Shown: positions 1-6,572 of the stretch, piece after piece
How the letters are laid out: the number at the start of each line of letters is the position of its first letter
How positions within the stretch are numbered: position 1 is the stretch's first letter
From: CAZKRU01 sp964555235
Lineage (GTDB): Bacteria > Verrucomicrobiota > Verrucomicrobiia > Methylacidiphilales > CAMAQI01
Assembly: GCA_964555235.1 (NCBI GenBank)
Contig: CAZKRU010000085.1
Location: 1-16,677, forward strand
Direction of reading: 5' to 3'
DNA: 16,677 nt
Translations under genes and position numbers: made by a program
The notes under the pieces: model-generated
Seen by the model: only the letters and a program-made list of their open reading frames with translations
Told to the model about the DNA's origin: nothing
The model's database searches: none

Positions 1-186
1 AGTCAGCGCTCGTGTCATGATGTTAATTATTAGTTGTCTTCAGTCTCAACGCTTTGCTCAATTTGTTCTCTCCCTCCTTCGTTGCGTCGCAAAGCTCTCA
101 CCCCGATAAATCCTCCCGTATTCCCACTGATCACATCTATCTAATCATTAATATCCTGACACCTTTTTCAGTTGATGAATTATTAC
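1..186. other. Left-edge stretch with no recognised gene
   Basis: I find no convincing coding frame, RNA gene or mobile element here. The stretch is AT-rich and lies downstream of the minus-strand membrane protein gene. It has a small palindrome (TTGCG-T-CGCAA, 82-92) and a loose 7-base inverted repeat (GCTTTGC at 51-57 with GCAAAGC at 89-95). Neither is followed by a U-rich run, so I do not call a terminator. Confidence 0.4.
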
Positions 187-642
187 TTAAATCGGTTCAG
201 TGCTGGGAGGTCTAGATGACTTTACGATGACGAAAAACGGAGCCCAAAGCGGAAATAGGGTGATAGCAAAAACTCCGAGGTATCCACCAGAAACACCTGT
301 AGCAGATGCAACGCTCCCACCAATTTCAGGATTCAACCATAAAAATGCTGCACCCACAAAAAACCACATCATCAGCATGCATGTAACAATAAACAAGCGA
401 GTCGCACGGGGCTTCTGCAAAACAATCAGTATTCCGCTCAAAAGCAACATGAGATGTATAACAATAGAAATACCCATCATGATAAAGAATGTATCCGCAA
501 ATTGCGGAGGATCTTGAGGGATCGGAAACTGGGCTGAAGTAACCCACTGATAAGAACTATAACTCTCTAAAAGACCAAGTGCCGCGCCCACACTTGAAAG
601 AGCACCAATGATTTTAATAATTAACAATCTTGTTTTTGTCAT
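187..642 (-). CDS. Four-helix integral membrane protein, function unknown
   Basis: The product is 151 residues from the ATG at 642. A TTG eight codons upstream (666) is in frame, but the ATG is preferred because a purine-rich GAAAGAAG lies a few bases before it. Four hydrophobic segments are visible at roughly residues 7-27, 51-75, 83-103 and 119-141, with short polar loops and a short Ser/Pro-rich tail. A proline-rich loop (residues 40-48) separates helices 1 and 2. I recognise no catalytic motif. The pattern resembles small DoxX-like or other four-helix inner-membrane proteins, but that is only a topological resemblance. It is a monocistronic minus-strand gene 139 bases downstream of the TPR gene stop. 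I am confident it is a gene and do not know its function. Confidence 0.7.
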   Translation of the reverse strand: MTKTRLLIIKIIGALSSVGAALGLLESYSSYQWVTSAQFPIPQDPPQFADTFFIMMGISIVIHLMLLLSGILIVLQKPRATRLFIVTCMLMMWFFVGAAFLWLNPEIGGSVASATGVSGGYLGVFAITLFPLWAPFFVIVKSSRPPSTEPI

Positions 643-715
643 AAAACTTCTTTCATTGGCTTCCAAAATCTCATGAGAGAAGGATGGTAGGAACAGATTT
701 TTTAATCAAGGGCAA

Positions 716-725
716 ATGACGTCAT
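716..725. promoter_or_regulatory. 10-base perfect palindrome ATGACGTCAT upstream of the membrane protein gene
   Basis: ATGACGTCAT reads identically on both strands. It lies in the 139-base gap between the TPR gene stop and the start of the four-helix membrane protein gene, about 75 bases upstream of that ATG. This is a plausible position for a dimeric regulator site. No matching copy is seen elsewhere in the window and I could not place a convincing promoter next to it, so the call is weak. Confidence 0.2.
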
Positions 726-781
726 ATTGAAATGCATATAAGCACCTATCCGAAGTAATCATTTTCTCTTCGAAAATTTTA

Positions 782-3073
782 TCAGCGATGGCGATTTTTA
801 AGCTTTTCGCGCCATTCTGTCGCTGAAGTGGTGTCGCCCAGCTTTTCGTAGCATTCCGCCGCGCGAGTCATCGCTTTGGGAGTCAGGATCGGATCATCGT
901 AGAGAAGGCTCAAGGTTGCGAAGGTTTTAGCCGCTTCGAGATAGTTTTTCCGCCCGGCGTGAGCCTCGCCAAGAAGAAAACGAGCCTGTGCTCCTGAATT
1001 TCCTTCCGGGTCTTGGAGCAACACCTTTTCTGCAAGACTTTGAGCGACGTCCTCATGATGCGCGCCAAGATGGGCCTGGCTTAAGGCGAGAAGAACCTCA
1101 TTGGTATTGGCCTTGTCCGGAACAAGCATTCGGTAGCGTTCATAGGCATCAATCGCCGACTTCCAGCTCGAAAGATGGCGTTGGGATTCGGCAAGAAGCC
1201 ACCAGGAGGGGGCTCTCAATTCGTCGGAATCCGGATGAGCGTTGACTTGATTAAAGTACGGAACGGCACGCGCATAGAGTTGCTTATCAAAAGCGGTCTT
1301 TCCGAGCCAATAGGGAATGGCGGCAGGAAGAACTGGGGCCGTTGGAGTTTTCTCCGTCGCCTTTTCGTATTCCTCCCAATAGATTCCTGTTGCATCCGCG
1401 TCTTTTAATTCGTAGCCCAAATAGACGAGGCGTTGGGTGGCCGGAATTTGCCACGATTTGGAGTCCCATTGGCGGGCATTTTTGAAATGAGTCACTGCCG
1501 AAAGGGATTGTTTTGAGTCCATTGCAGCGATTCCCAACTGATAGGAGGCGAGGGCGCGAACGGGGCTTTGAGGAAATCGTTTGATGAGCTCTTCAAAGGC
1601 AGAAATCATTTTCTCTTTCGTCGAAGCTTTCGCATAGAGAAGCCCTAACTGCTCCAGGGAAGTCTGTCGCTCCAATGATTTCTCCGGAGAAGTCTGACGT
1701 ACCTCTTCCCAGGCTTCGGGCGAGTTTTTGCCCGCATTTAAAAATGAGCGCGCTCGTTGGAATCGTGCATTCAGTGTCTGTTCGCTTTTGGGAAATGCTT
1801 CGATAAAGGAACGAAAGGCTTCTGCGGCAGGGATCCATTGTTTCGTCTCAAAGAGGCACCGCGCTTTTTCAAAAAGAATCTGATCACGCGGAAGCTCGGG
1901 AGAATTGAGTGTCGCCAACGCTTCCCACATGCCAACGGCTTCTGAAAACTTACCGCGAGCGGTGAAGTCCTGGGCGCGCATTAACTGAACTTTCGGAGCA
2001 AAGGGCGATTGTGGCCAAGACCCTAAAAACCCGGCCGTATCTCCAGCAAGATTCGTCGGGTCGAGTTGGAAGCGGGCCAGAAGACGGGCGTAGGCGGCGG
2101 TCGGAGCCTGCTCGTGGGTTTTGAAGTTTTTCAAAAAGACATCAAAGAGCTCTGCCGCTTTGTCCCAATGCTTGAGGGCAAAATTCGATTGGGCGACGTT
2201 GTAAAAAATTTCAGCCCGGGCACTTTCGAGAAAGTTCTGCCGCTCGGTTTTATAAAGCATCAGGACGTCGTCGTAACGCTTTTGAGAAAAATCGATCTGG
2301 AGAAGACCGGTATTGGCGACTTTGCGCCAGTCACTTTGGGCATCGAGGCGGCGACAGGTTTCAAAAAGAGCTTCGGCTTCTTTGAAGTTCTTCGCTTGAA
2401 GTGCCGCCCATCCTCCCCGAGCGGCCGCTTGAGCCTGAATGGATTTCGTCTCGGAAAGCTGCAGGGTTTTATTCCAGTAACGCAAGGCTTCTGAAGGTTG
2501 TTTTTCTTTTTCGTAGTAATCCGCAAGCGCAAAGGCGGCAAGTCCGGAGTAGGAAGAGGGAGGTTGGAGTTCCATGAGCCCGTCCAGCAGGGGGCGCCCC
2601 TTTTCAAAGGCATTCGTTCTCAAATAGGAAAGGGCGAGAAGGTAATGCGTTGCGGGACGAAAGGCCGGATCTGCTTTTTCTCGAATCGCTTCAAGCGGTT
2701 CAATGGCTTTGGAAAATTCATTGGCGGTGACGAGAAGTTCCCCTTGCCGAAACAAGGCCTGAGCCAGAAAAGGACTCGTCGGATAGGTCTTGGCAAAAAA
2801 AGCATAGGCGGCGATCGCATCCGGGGCTCGATTTAAAAGACGATAGCATTCTCCAATTTGATAAACGGCCAATTCACTTCTAGGATCCGAGGGAAAACTG
2901 CGAAAAACCAGGGCAAATTCATCCAAGGCACTCTCATATTGTCTCTGGGTTAGATACGCTTGAGCACGAGCCATTCCGGCTTCGGCAGGGGAAAGGACGA
3001 CAATCGAGGATGAAATCGAATTCGTTTGAGCGATGACGGAACCGGTGAGGAGAAGGAGTGCGAGAAAAATCAC
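782..3073 (-). CDS. Secreted tetratricopeptide-repeat protein linked to an ExbB/ExbD pair
   Basis: The product has 763 residues. Residues 1-16 form a short signal peptide ending in VIA-Q, so the mature protein should be periplasmic or outer-membrane associated. The rest is almost entirely degenerate TPR/Sel1-like helical pairs. Examples are the AxxxLxxxQYExAxxxF pattern near residues 37-58 and repeated YxxAxxxFxxFLxxFPxS units typical of YbgF/CpoB and BamD-like proteins. No enzyme domain is visible. The start is GTG at 3073, backed by a strong GGAAGGAG site ten bases upstream. It follows exbD by 32 bases and is probably the last gene of the channel operon. CpoB/YbgF proteins are about 260 residues, so this one is about three times longer. 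By context it is the envelope partner of the channel; its exact role is unknown. Confidence 0.85.
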   Translation of the reverse strand: MIFLALLLLTGSVIAQTNSISSSIVVLSPAEAGMARAQAYLTQRQYESALDEFALVFRSFPSDPRSELAVYQIGECYRLLNRAPDAIAAYAFFAKTYPTSPFLAQALFRQGELLVTANEFSKAIEPLEAIREKADPAFRPATHYLLALSYLRTNAFEKGRPLLDGLMELQPPSSYSGLAAFALADYYEKEKQPSEALRYWNKTLQLSETKSIQAQAAARGGWAALQAKNFKEAEALFETCRRLDAQSDWRKVANTGLLQIDFSQKRYDDVLMLYKTERQNFLESARAEIFYNVAQSNFALKHWDKAAELFDVFLKNFKTHEQAPTAAYARLLARFQLDPTNLAGDTAGFLGSWPQSPFAPKVQLMRAQDFTARGKFSEAVGMWEALATLNSPELPRDQILFEKARCLFETKQWIPAAEAFRSFIEAFPKSEQTLNARFQRARSFLNAGKNSPEAWEEVRQTSPEKSLERQTSLEQLGLLYAKASTKEKMISAFEELIKRFPQSPVRALASYQLGIAAMDSKQSLSAVTHFKNARQWDSKSWQIPATQRLVYLGYELKDADATGIYWEEYEKATEKTPTAPVLPAAIPYWLGKTAFDKQLYARAVPYFNQVNAHPDSDELRAPSWWLLAESQRHLSSWKSAIDAYERYRMLVPDKANTNEVLLALSQAHLGAHHEDVAQSLAEKVLLQDPEGNSGAQARFLLGEAHAGRKNYLEAAKTFATLSLLYDDPILTPKAMTRAAECYEKLGDTTSATEWREKLKNRHR

Positions 3074-3083
3074 GGGGATCAGG

Positions 3084-3091
3084 CTCCTTCC
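3084..3091 (-). promoter_or_regulatory. Ribosome binding site deciding the GTG start of the TPR gene
   Basis: On the minus strand this reads GGAAGGAG, ten bases before the GTG at 3073. It is one of the few strong Shine-Dalgarno sites in the window. It supports the GTG start over any ATG further inside the gene, and the hydrophobic signal peptide starts directly at this GTG. Confidence 0.6.
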
Positions 3092-3105
3092 GTTTTAAAT
3101 CAAAA

Positions 3106-3522
3106 TCACGGCTGCGGTTTTGCCGTAGCAAAAGCAATGTTCCAGAGATTGGCTCCGCGACAGGTATCGAGAACGCCGACGATGTAGCGATAATTCGTCT
3201 CTTCATCCGCGCGAAGAATGACCGCTTGATCGGGATATTGTTTGGAGATTCCCTTGAGAATTTCCAAAAGCTCAGGAATCGGTACTTCTCGTCGGTTGAG
3301 CGTGATGACGCCATCTTTGCGAACGTTAATAATGACTTCGCCCGGGAGACGCTGTGGATCTTTTGCCTCTTTGGCTTTGGGAAGATTCACTTCAAGATCG
3401 GCCTCGTATCGGGCCAGATTCCAAGTGAGAAGGAAAAAAGTGAGCAAAAAGAGAACGACATCGATCATCGGCGCCAATTGAAGCGCGATCGGCTCCTGAG
3501 TGAGTCGGCGACGAAAATTCAT
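3106..3522 (-). CDS. ExbD/TolR-family biopolymer transport protein
   Basis: The product is 138 residues, the usual ExbD/TolR length. A short basic cytoplasmic N-terminus is followed by one transmembrane helix (about residues 18-34), then a periplasmic domain (about 40-130). The helix carries the family signature PMIDVVLFLLTFF with the conserved aspartate D21, the proton-carrying residue in ExbD, TolR and MotB. The ATG overlaps the stop of the upstream ExbB/TolQ gene by one base (TAATG), so the two are translationally coupled. Family knowledge: ExbB/ExbD and TolQ/TolR use the proton gradient to drive TonB or TolA. Neither tonB nor tolA is in this window, so I cannot choose between Exb and Tol. 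Confidence 0.92.
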   Translation of the reverse strand: MNFRRRLTQEPIALQLAPMIDVVLFLLTFFLLTWNLARYEADLEVNLPKAKEAKDPQRLPGEVIINVRKDGVITLNRREVPIPELLEILKGISKQYPDQAVILRADEETNYRYIVGVLDTCRGANLWNIAFATAKPQP

Positions 3523-4208
3523 TATTTTTTCCGGGAGAGGAGGAGCGGCTGGAGGACTTGAGTGGTTTCGGTTTCCAGCACCGAGATCAGATGTTGAACG
3601 CGACCCCGGAAAAAGGAATAGAAGAAGAGGGCGGTAATTCCAACGACCAATCCGGCGGCAGTAGCGACGAGCGCCTGGGAAACTCCACCCGCGAGAAGCA
3701 TCGTCCGCATCGGGCTCGATTCCATGGCAATGGATCCGAAGGAGCGAAGGATTCCAACCACCGTTCCGAAAAGTCCGAGCATCGGGGCGAGGGATCCGAT
3801 ATCGAGAAGATAAACGACCTTTTGATTGAGTGAGGCAGCAATTCGACCTCCCTCAGCTTCGCTGACCGCTTGAATCGATTCCGCATCGGCCTCCGGATGT
3901 TTTTCAATAAACTTAAGTGCTTTGGAGAGAACGCGCGATACGGCTTCGCTCCGGCTGTCGAGGTAGAGATTGAGTCCTTTGAGATCTCCATTCTCCATGA
4001 ATCGATCGACTTGAGTGGCTAGATCCTGCGAGAAGATCGCGCTCATTTTGATGCTCATGAAATAATAGATAATCAGGGAGATTGCCGCCAGCGAGACGAA
4101 GGCGAGGGGAATCATCACCCATCCTCCCGAGACGAGAAGCTCGAGAAGAGTCACGGGTTGATTCGTAGTGGCTGGGGCGGTTTGGGCGAGAGTGAAAATG
4201 CCGATCAT
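3522..4208 (-). CDS. MotA/TolQ/ExbB-family proton channel protein
   Basis: The product is 228 residues. Three transmembrane segments are visible at about 31-52, 135-157 and 172-200, with a charged cytoplasmic loop (about 55-130) between the first two. This is the ExbB/TolQ topology. The core motif GSLAPMLGLFGTVVGI and the later VATAAGLVVG carry the threonines T149 and T183, equivalent to the conserved channel-lining threonines of ExbB. An N-terminal extension of about 25 residues (rich in A, T, Q and P) precedes helix 1. The gene starts 49 bases downstream of the alginate lyase stop and overlaps the exbD-like gene by one base. Its role is the inner-membrane pentameric half of a proton-driven motor. 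Exb and Tol assignments are both possible. Confidence 0.93.
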   Translation of the reverse strand: MIGIFTLAQTAPATTNQPVTLLELLVSGGWVMIPLAFVSLAAISLIIYYFMSIKMSAIFSQDLATQVDRFMENGDLKGLNLYLDSRSEAVSRVLSKALKFIEKHPEADAESIQAVSEAEGGRIAASLNQKVVYLLDIGSLAPMLGLFGTVVGILRSFGSIAMESSPMRTMLLAGGVSQALVATAAGLVVGITALFFYSFFRGRVQHLISVLETETTQVLQPLLLSRKK

Positions 4209-4257
4209 GGATCGGGATCATGCCGAAAATCTCAACAAGGGGAAGTCAAAACACGAT

Positions 4258-5064
4258 TCACGGTTGAGAATGAAAGATCTCGAGAGCGTAGAAGGAAACC
4301 TTCGCGGTAACATTCGTTTCGGGGACCGTGTAATAGGCTCCTGCCTTGAAATACTGGGTGGTTTTCAGCCAGTCCGGGTCGTTTTGATACATGTCAAAGT
4401 GGGCGGACTTTCCATTGACCGTGACATCGAGTGTCAGACTCTTTTCGGTGCCGACCATTTTGAGTTGATATTCGATGAGGCTGTTCAGGGGAACTCCAGG
4501 GAAGACGGTCGTTTCTTGAGCCTTCGAATCCGCGTGATGTTTCTTGACCGTTACATAAATTTCAGGGGAGGGTTTGGTGTTATCGTAACGCAGAATGACC
4601 GTCGGAATATTCGGGTCTTTGCCATGAATCTGCCCAATCGCCACTTTTCCCTTCCCGACGACATTCACGGCACAAGTTCCCTTGAGGATGTGAGTCCCCC
4701 CGGAGGAAGCGGGGATCCAATTATAGAAAGTTCCATCCGGAAAGGTTTCTCGCAATTCCGTGCGGGGAGATCCACTGGAATTGGCGCCATTCCAAGGAAC
4801 TTCAAAGACCATGGCACCATCTGTTCCCGTATAGAAATAAGGAGGCCGCGAGTAACCGGCTGCAAGTTGAGGCGTTTTGATGTTCAGAGAGTGCCCCGTC
4901 AATCCGCCTTCCGCATCAATCGGAATCCCCAAGTACCAATGGGTCAGGTCAAAATTACCAGAAGGAGGTAGTTGGCTATTAAGCGGGGCGGCTGACGCAT
5001 CAACCCAATGACAAAAGAACGCGACCCAAACGATCCATTGCGATTGGGAGGTGAACCTTTTCAT
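4258..5064 (-). CDS. Secreted polysaccharide lyase family 7 (alginate lyase 2) protein
   Basis: The product is 268 residues with a signal peptide of about 25 residues (cleavage near DASA-A). The mature part is a single PL7 jelly-roll domain. All three PL7 signatures are present: RTELRE (101-106), QIH (145-147) and YFKAGAY (238-244). In PL7 enzymes the Gln and His of QxH and the Tyr of the YFKAGxY block form the catalytic site, here Q145, H147 and Y244, with R101 and R105 binding substrate carboxylates. QIH rather than QVH is usually linked to polyG or mixed MG alginate. The predicted reaction is beta-elimination of alginate in the periplasm or outside the cell. There is no carbohydrate-binding module and no SusCD-type or oligoalginate lyase neighbour. 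The gene lies just upstream of the ExbB/ExbD genes on the same strand and may be co-transcribed with them. Confidence 0.9.
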   Translation of the reverse strand: MKRFTSQSQWIVWVAFFCHWVDASAAPLNSQLPPSGNFDLTHWYLGIPIDAEGGLTGHSLNIKTPQLAAGYSRPPYFYTGTDGAMVFEVPWNGANSSGSPRTELRETFPDGTFYNWIPASSGGTHILKGTCAVNVVGKGKVAIGQIHGKDPNIPTVILRYDNTKPSPEIYVTVKKHHADSKAQETTVFPGVPLNSLIEYQLKMVGTEKSLTLDVTVNGKSAHFDMYQNDPDWLKTTQYFKAGAYYTVPETNVTAKVSFYALEIFHSQP

Positions 5065-5078
5065 CTGAAAAAATCCTA

Positions 5079-5106
5079 AGTTTACTCGAGGAAAATGAAA
5101 GGTGAA
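5079..5106 (-). promoter_or_regulatory. Possible sigma70-type promoter of the alginate lyase gene
   Basis: On the minus strand TTCACC (5106-5101) and TAAACT (5084-5079) are separated by 16 bases, with four of six consensus matches each. The transcript would start only a few bases before the ATG at 5064. The -35 box lies inside the 5094-5114 inverted repeat, so a protein bound there would block it. This was found by eye and is weak. Confidence 0.25.
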
Positions 5107-5114
5107 TTTTCATT
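5094..5114. promoter_or_regulatory. Operator-like inverted repeat between divergent alginate lyase and lpxA genes
   Basis: AATGAAA (5094-5100) and TTTCATT (5108-5114) are perfect inverted half-sites around a 7-base spacer. They sit in the 83-base gap between the divergent alginate lyase and lpxA starts. The size and spacing suit a dimeric helix-turn-helix regulator. No other copy is seen in the window, and AT-rich 7-mers can pair by chance. Confidence 0.3.
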
Positions 5115-5147
5115 GGCGATTGCCATGAATCCCGCTAGGGGAGAGGC

Positions 5148-5939
5148 ATGATTCATTCCTCAGCCATTATTTCGCCTGAAGCTTCTTTGGGCTCCGGAGT
5201 CCGGATCGGTCCCGGTGTTATGATTGAGGCAGGGTGCGTGGTTGGAGAAGGATGTGAAATTCGCGCTCACGCGATTATCACCGGGGGAACGACGCTTGGG
5301 GCGCGAAATCAAATCGGTTATGGAGCCATCATTGGCGCAGAGCCTCAGGATCTCACCTTTAAAAACGAATCGTCCCGGGTGGTGATCGGGGATGATAACG
5401 TGATTCGTGAGTACGTCACGATTCACCGAGGAACCAAAATGGGGACCGAAACGGTGATCGGCTCGAAAAACTTTCTCATGGCTGCCTGCCACGTCGCACA
5501 CAATTGCCGCATTGGAAGCCGCGTGGTGCTTGTGAATAATGTGCTTCTTGCGGGACACGTCGAAGTCCATGATGGAGCCTTTCTCGGAGGAGGCGCGGCG
5601 GTTCATCAGTTTGTGAGAATTGGCGCCATGGCGATCATGCGAGGCCAGACGCGAATCGGCAAAGACCTTCCCCCGTTTTTTATGGCGGTGGATACAAATC
5701 AAGTCGCCGGATTGAACCGCGTTGGACTCAAGCGGGGCGGATTTAGCGCCAATCAACGTCGCAATCTTCAGCAGGCCTACAATCTCCTTTATCGGGGCGG
5801 CCTCAATGTGAGTCAGGCACTCGATCAAATTGAAAAAGAAATGTCGGGCGAAGAAATTACAATGCTCGTTCAGTTTATTCGCGGCTCCAAGCGCGGGATC
5901 TGCAAGGAATCGAAAGATGGGGAGAGCGCGGAGGAGTAG
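5148..5939 (+). CDS. lpxA: Acyl-ACP--UDP-N-acetylglucosamine O-acyltransferase (LpxA)
   Basis: LpxA catalyses the first step of lipid A synthesis, moving a 3-hydroxyacyl chain from acyl carrier protein to the 3-OH of UDP-GlcNAc in the cytoplasm. The product is 263 residues, the family's usual size. An N-terminal left-handed beta-helix of hexapeptide repeats runs to about residue 185, followed by an alpha-helical C-terminus. The motif CHVAHNC aligns with the E. coli active site, making H118 the catalytic base equivalent (E. coli H125) and H115 the H122 equivalent. H137 (AGHV) and H153 (AVHQF) match two further conserved histidines, and the QDL motif at 67-69 is present. The ATG follows a GGGGAG site by four bases. 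No lpxD, fabZ or lpxB lies next to it; two small ORFs follow. Confidence 0.96.
   Translation: MIHSSAIISPEASLGSGVRIGPGVMIEAGCVVGEGCEIRAHAIITGGTTLGARNQIGYGAIIGAEPQDLTFKNESSRVVIGDDNVIREYVTIHRGTKMGTETVIGSKNFLMAACHVAHNCRIGSRVVLVNNVLLAGHVEVHDGAFLGGGAAVHQFVRIGAMAIMRGQTRIGKDLPPFFMAVDTNQVAGLNRVGLKRGGFSANQRRNLQQAYNLLYRGGLNVSQALDQIEKEMSGEEITMLVQFIRGSKRGICKESKDGESAEE
5930..5934 (+). promoter_or_regulatory. Ribosome binding site of the DUF2442-like gene inside the end of lpxA
   Basis: GGAGG lies six bases before the ATG at 5941 and within the last codons of lpxA. It supports real, coupled translation of the small downstream gene and fixes its start at 5941 rather than at upstream in-frame codons. Confidence 0.55.
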
Positions 5940-5940
5940 A

Positions 5941-6198
5941 ATGAATACTTTGGAAACTGATTTAGACTTACTTGAGCCAACTGCTGCGGAGTATCAGAAT
6001 GGGTGGATAGTTGTTCGGGTCAGCGACGGACGGGAGGTGCGCTTTCCCTGCTCCGCAAACGAATACCTAAACGTTGCCAACGAAAAAGAATTATCAACGA
6101 TAGAGCTTTCGCCGTGCGGTCTTCACTGGCCGCTTCTCAACGAAGATTTATCTTTAAGAGGAATTTTAGAAGGCCGCTTTGGCCGTACGATTCGCTAA
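5941..6198 (+). CDS. Small DUF2442-like protein
   Basis: The product is 85 residues. The middle and end match the look of DUF2442 proteins: a beta-rich WIVVRVSDGREVRFP stretch (residues 20-34), then IELSPCGLHWPLLNEDLS (55-72), where the G-L/I-H-W-P-x-L-x-E-D block is the family hallmark, then LRGILEGRFG. Family knowledge: DUF2442 genes are widespread, small, and often paired with a DUF4160 partner in toxin-antitoxin-like modules; the biochemical role is unsettled. The ATG lies one base after the lpxA stop with a clear GGAGG site, so it is read from the lpxA transcript. The usual DUF4160 partner is not visible here; instead a 49-residue ORF follows after 17 bases. Confidence 0.75.
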   Translation: MNTLETDLDLLEPTAAEYQNGWIVVRVSDGREVRFPCSANEYLNVANEKELSTIELSPCGLHWPLLNEDLSLRGILEGRFGRTIR

Positions 6199-6215
6199 TT
6201 TTATCAGGATCTCAA

Positions 6216-6365
6216 ATGGCTTCAGAGCATCTCAAAATTAAAGCCAGTAGAATCAGAAAGATTCTTCCGCTTCTGCCACTTACCGCTTCGCTTGTGGGAC
6301 TTCTCAAGGGAGGCCGAGTGAAAGAGGGGGACTACCTAAAGCATCTTCTGAAGAAGCATTCTTGA
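6216..6365 (+). CDS. 49-residue ORF resembling the C-terminal half of a DUF6364-type antitoxin
   Basis: The ORF starts at ATG 6216 with an AGGA site six bases upstream, 17 bases after the DUF2442-like stop. It encodes a basic, helical 49-residue peptide. Its second half (PLTASLVGLLKGG, then EGDYLKHLLKKH) recalls the C-terminus of DUF6364 antitoxin-like proteins, in which a PxxxSLxGxLK segment is followed by a D-Y-x-x-x-L-x-x-K-Y/H ending. Those proteins are about 75-85 residues and carry an N-terminal ribbon-helix-helix. That part is absent here and I do not find it in the other upstream frames, which are occupied by the DUF2442-like gene. It may be a short functional partner or a decayed remnant. 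The good ribosome site argues for expression; the family link is my inference. Confidence 0.5.
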   Translation: MASEHLKIKASRIRKILPLLPLTASLVGLLKGGRVKEGDYLKHLLKKHS

Positions 6366-6411
6366 TGCCCACCAAACCGCATTGCGCGGCTAATTCTCGT
6401 CGAGGAGCTCA

Positions 6412-6483
6412 TGGACAGACTGGGACTCGAACCCAGAACCAAGTGCTTAAAAGGCGCCTGCTCTACCATTGAGCTATCTGTCC
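6412..6483 (-). tRNA. tRNA-Lys (anticodon UUU)
   Basis: Reading the minus strand gives a complete 72-base cloverleaf. The acceptor stem GGACAGA/TCTGTCC pairs perfectly. The D arm is GCTC-AATGGTA-GAGC. The anticodon loop is CTTTTAA with anticodon TTT. The T arm is CTGGG-TTCGAGT-CCCAG, and the discriminator base is A. The 3' CCA is not encoded. The five-pair anticodon stem GGCGC/GCACT has one C-A mismatch (third pair) and one G-U pair. The plus-strand frame that runs through this region is not a gene. Confidence 0.95.
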
Positions 6484-6493
6484 GAGAGCGCGG

Positions 6494-6521
6494 ATTGTGC
6501 CACTCTTTCAAAAGGACGCAA
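6494..6521 (-). promoter_or_regulatory. Possible promoter of the tRNA-Lys gene
   Basis: On the minus strand TTGCGT (6521-6516) and CACAAT (6499-6494) are 16 bases apart, with the -10 box ending ten bases before the tRNA 5' end. Spacing and position suit a sigma70 promoter; the hexamers are only partial matches. Confidence 0.35.
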
Positions 6522-6572
6522 GCTCATTTTCCCTTGTCATCATCGGACTCTCCGATAGGATTTTTTCAGATC

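Noticed and set aside
762..776. TTTTC-TCTTC-GAAAA hairpin behind the TPR gene
   Set aside because: The stem is five pairs, nearly all A-T, so it would not be stable enough for termination.
4168..4971. Plus-strand frame of 267 codons across the ExbB start and the alginate lyase gene
   Set aside because: It is antisense to two well-supported genes and its product is rich in Arg, Gly and Ile with no recognisable fold.
5160..5828. Long minus-strand frame of 222 codons opposite lpxA
   Set aside because: It lies wholly antisense to lpxA, whose hexapeptide repeats and active site are clear. The antisense product has no domain, is rich in His, Arg and Ser, and is a mirror of the repeats.
6377..6389. 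CCGC-ATTGC-GCGG hairpin downstream of the tRNA and of the 49-residue ORF
   Set aside because: Only four pairs and two to three U's or A's next to it, too weak for an intrinsic terminator call.
6411..6572. Upstream extension of the lipoprotein frame
   Set aside because: The extra codons run through the tRNA-Lys gene. The lipoprotein signal starts exactly at ATG 6573.
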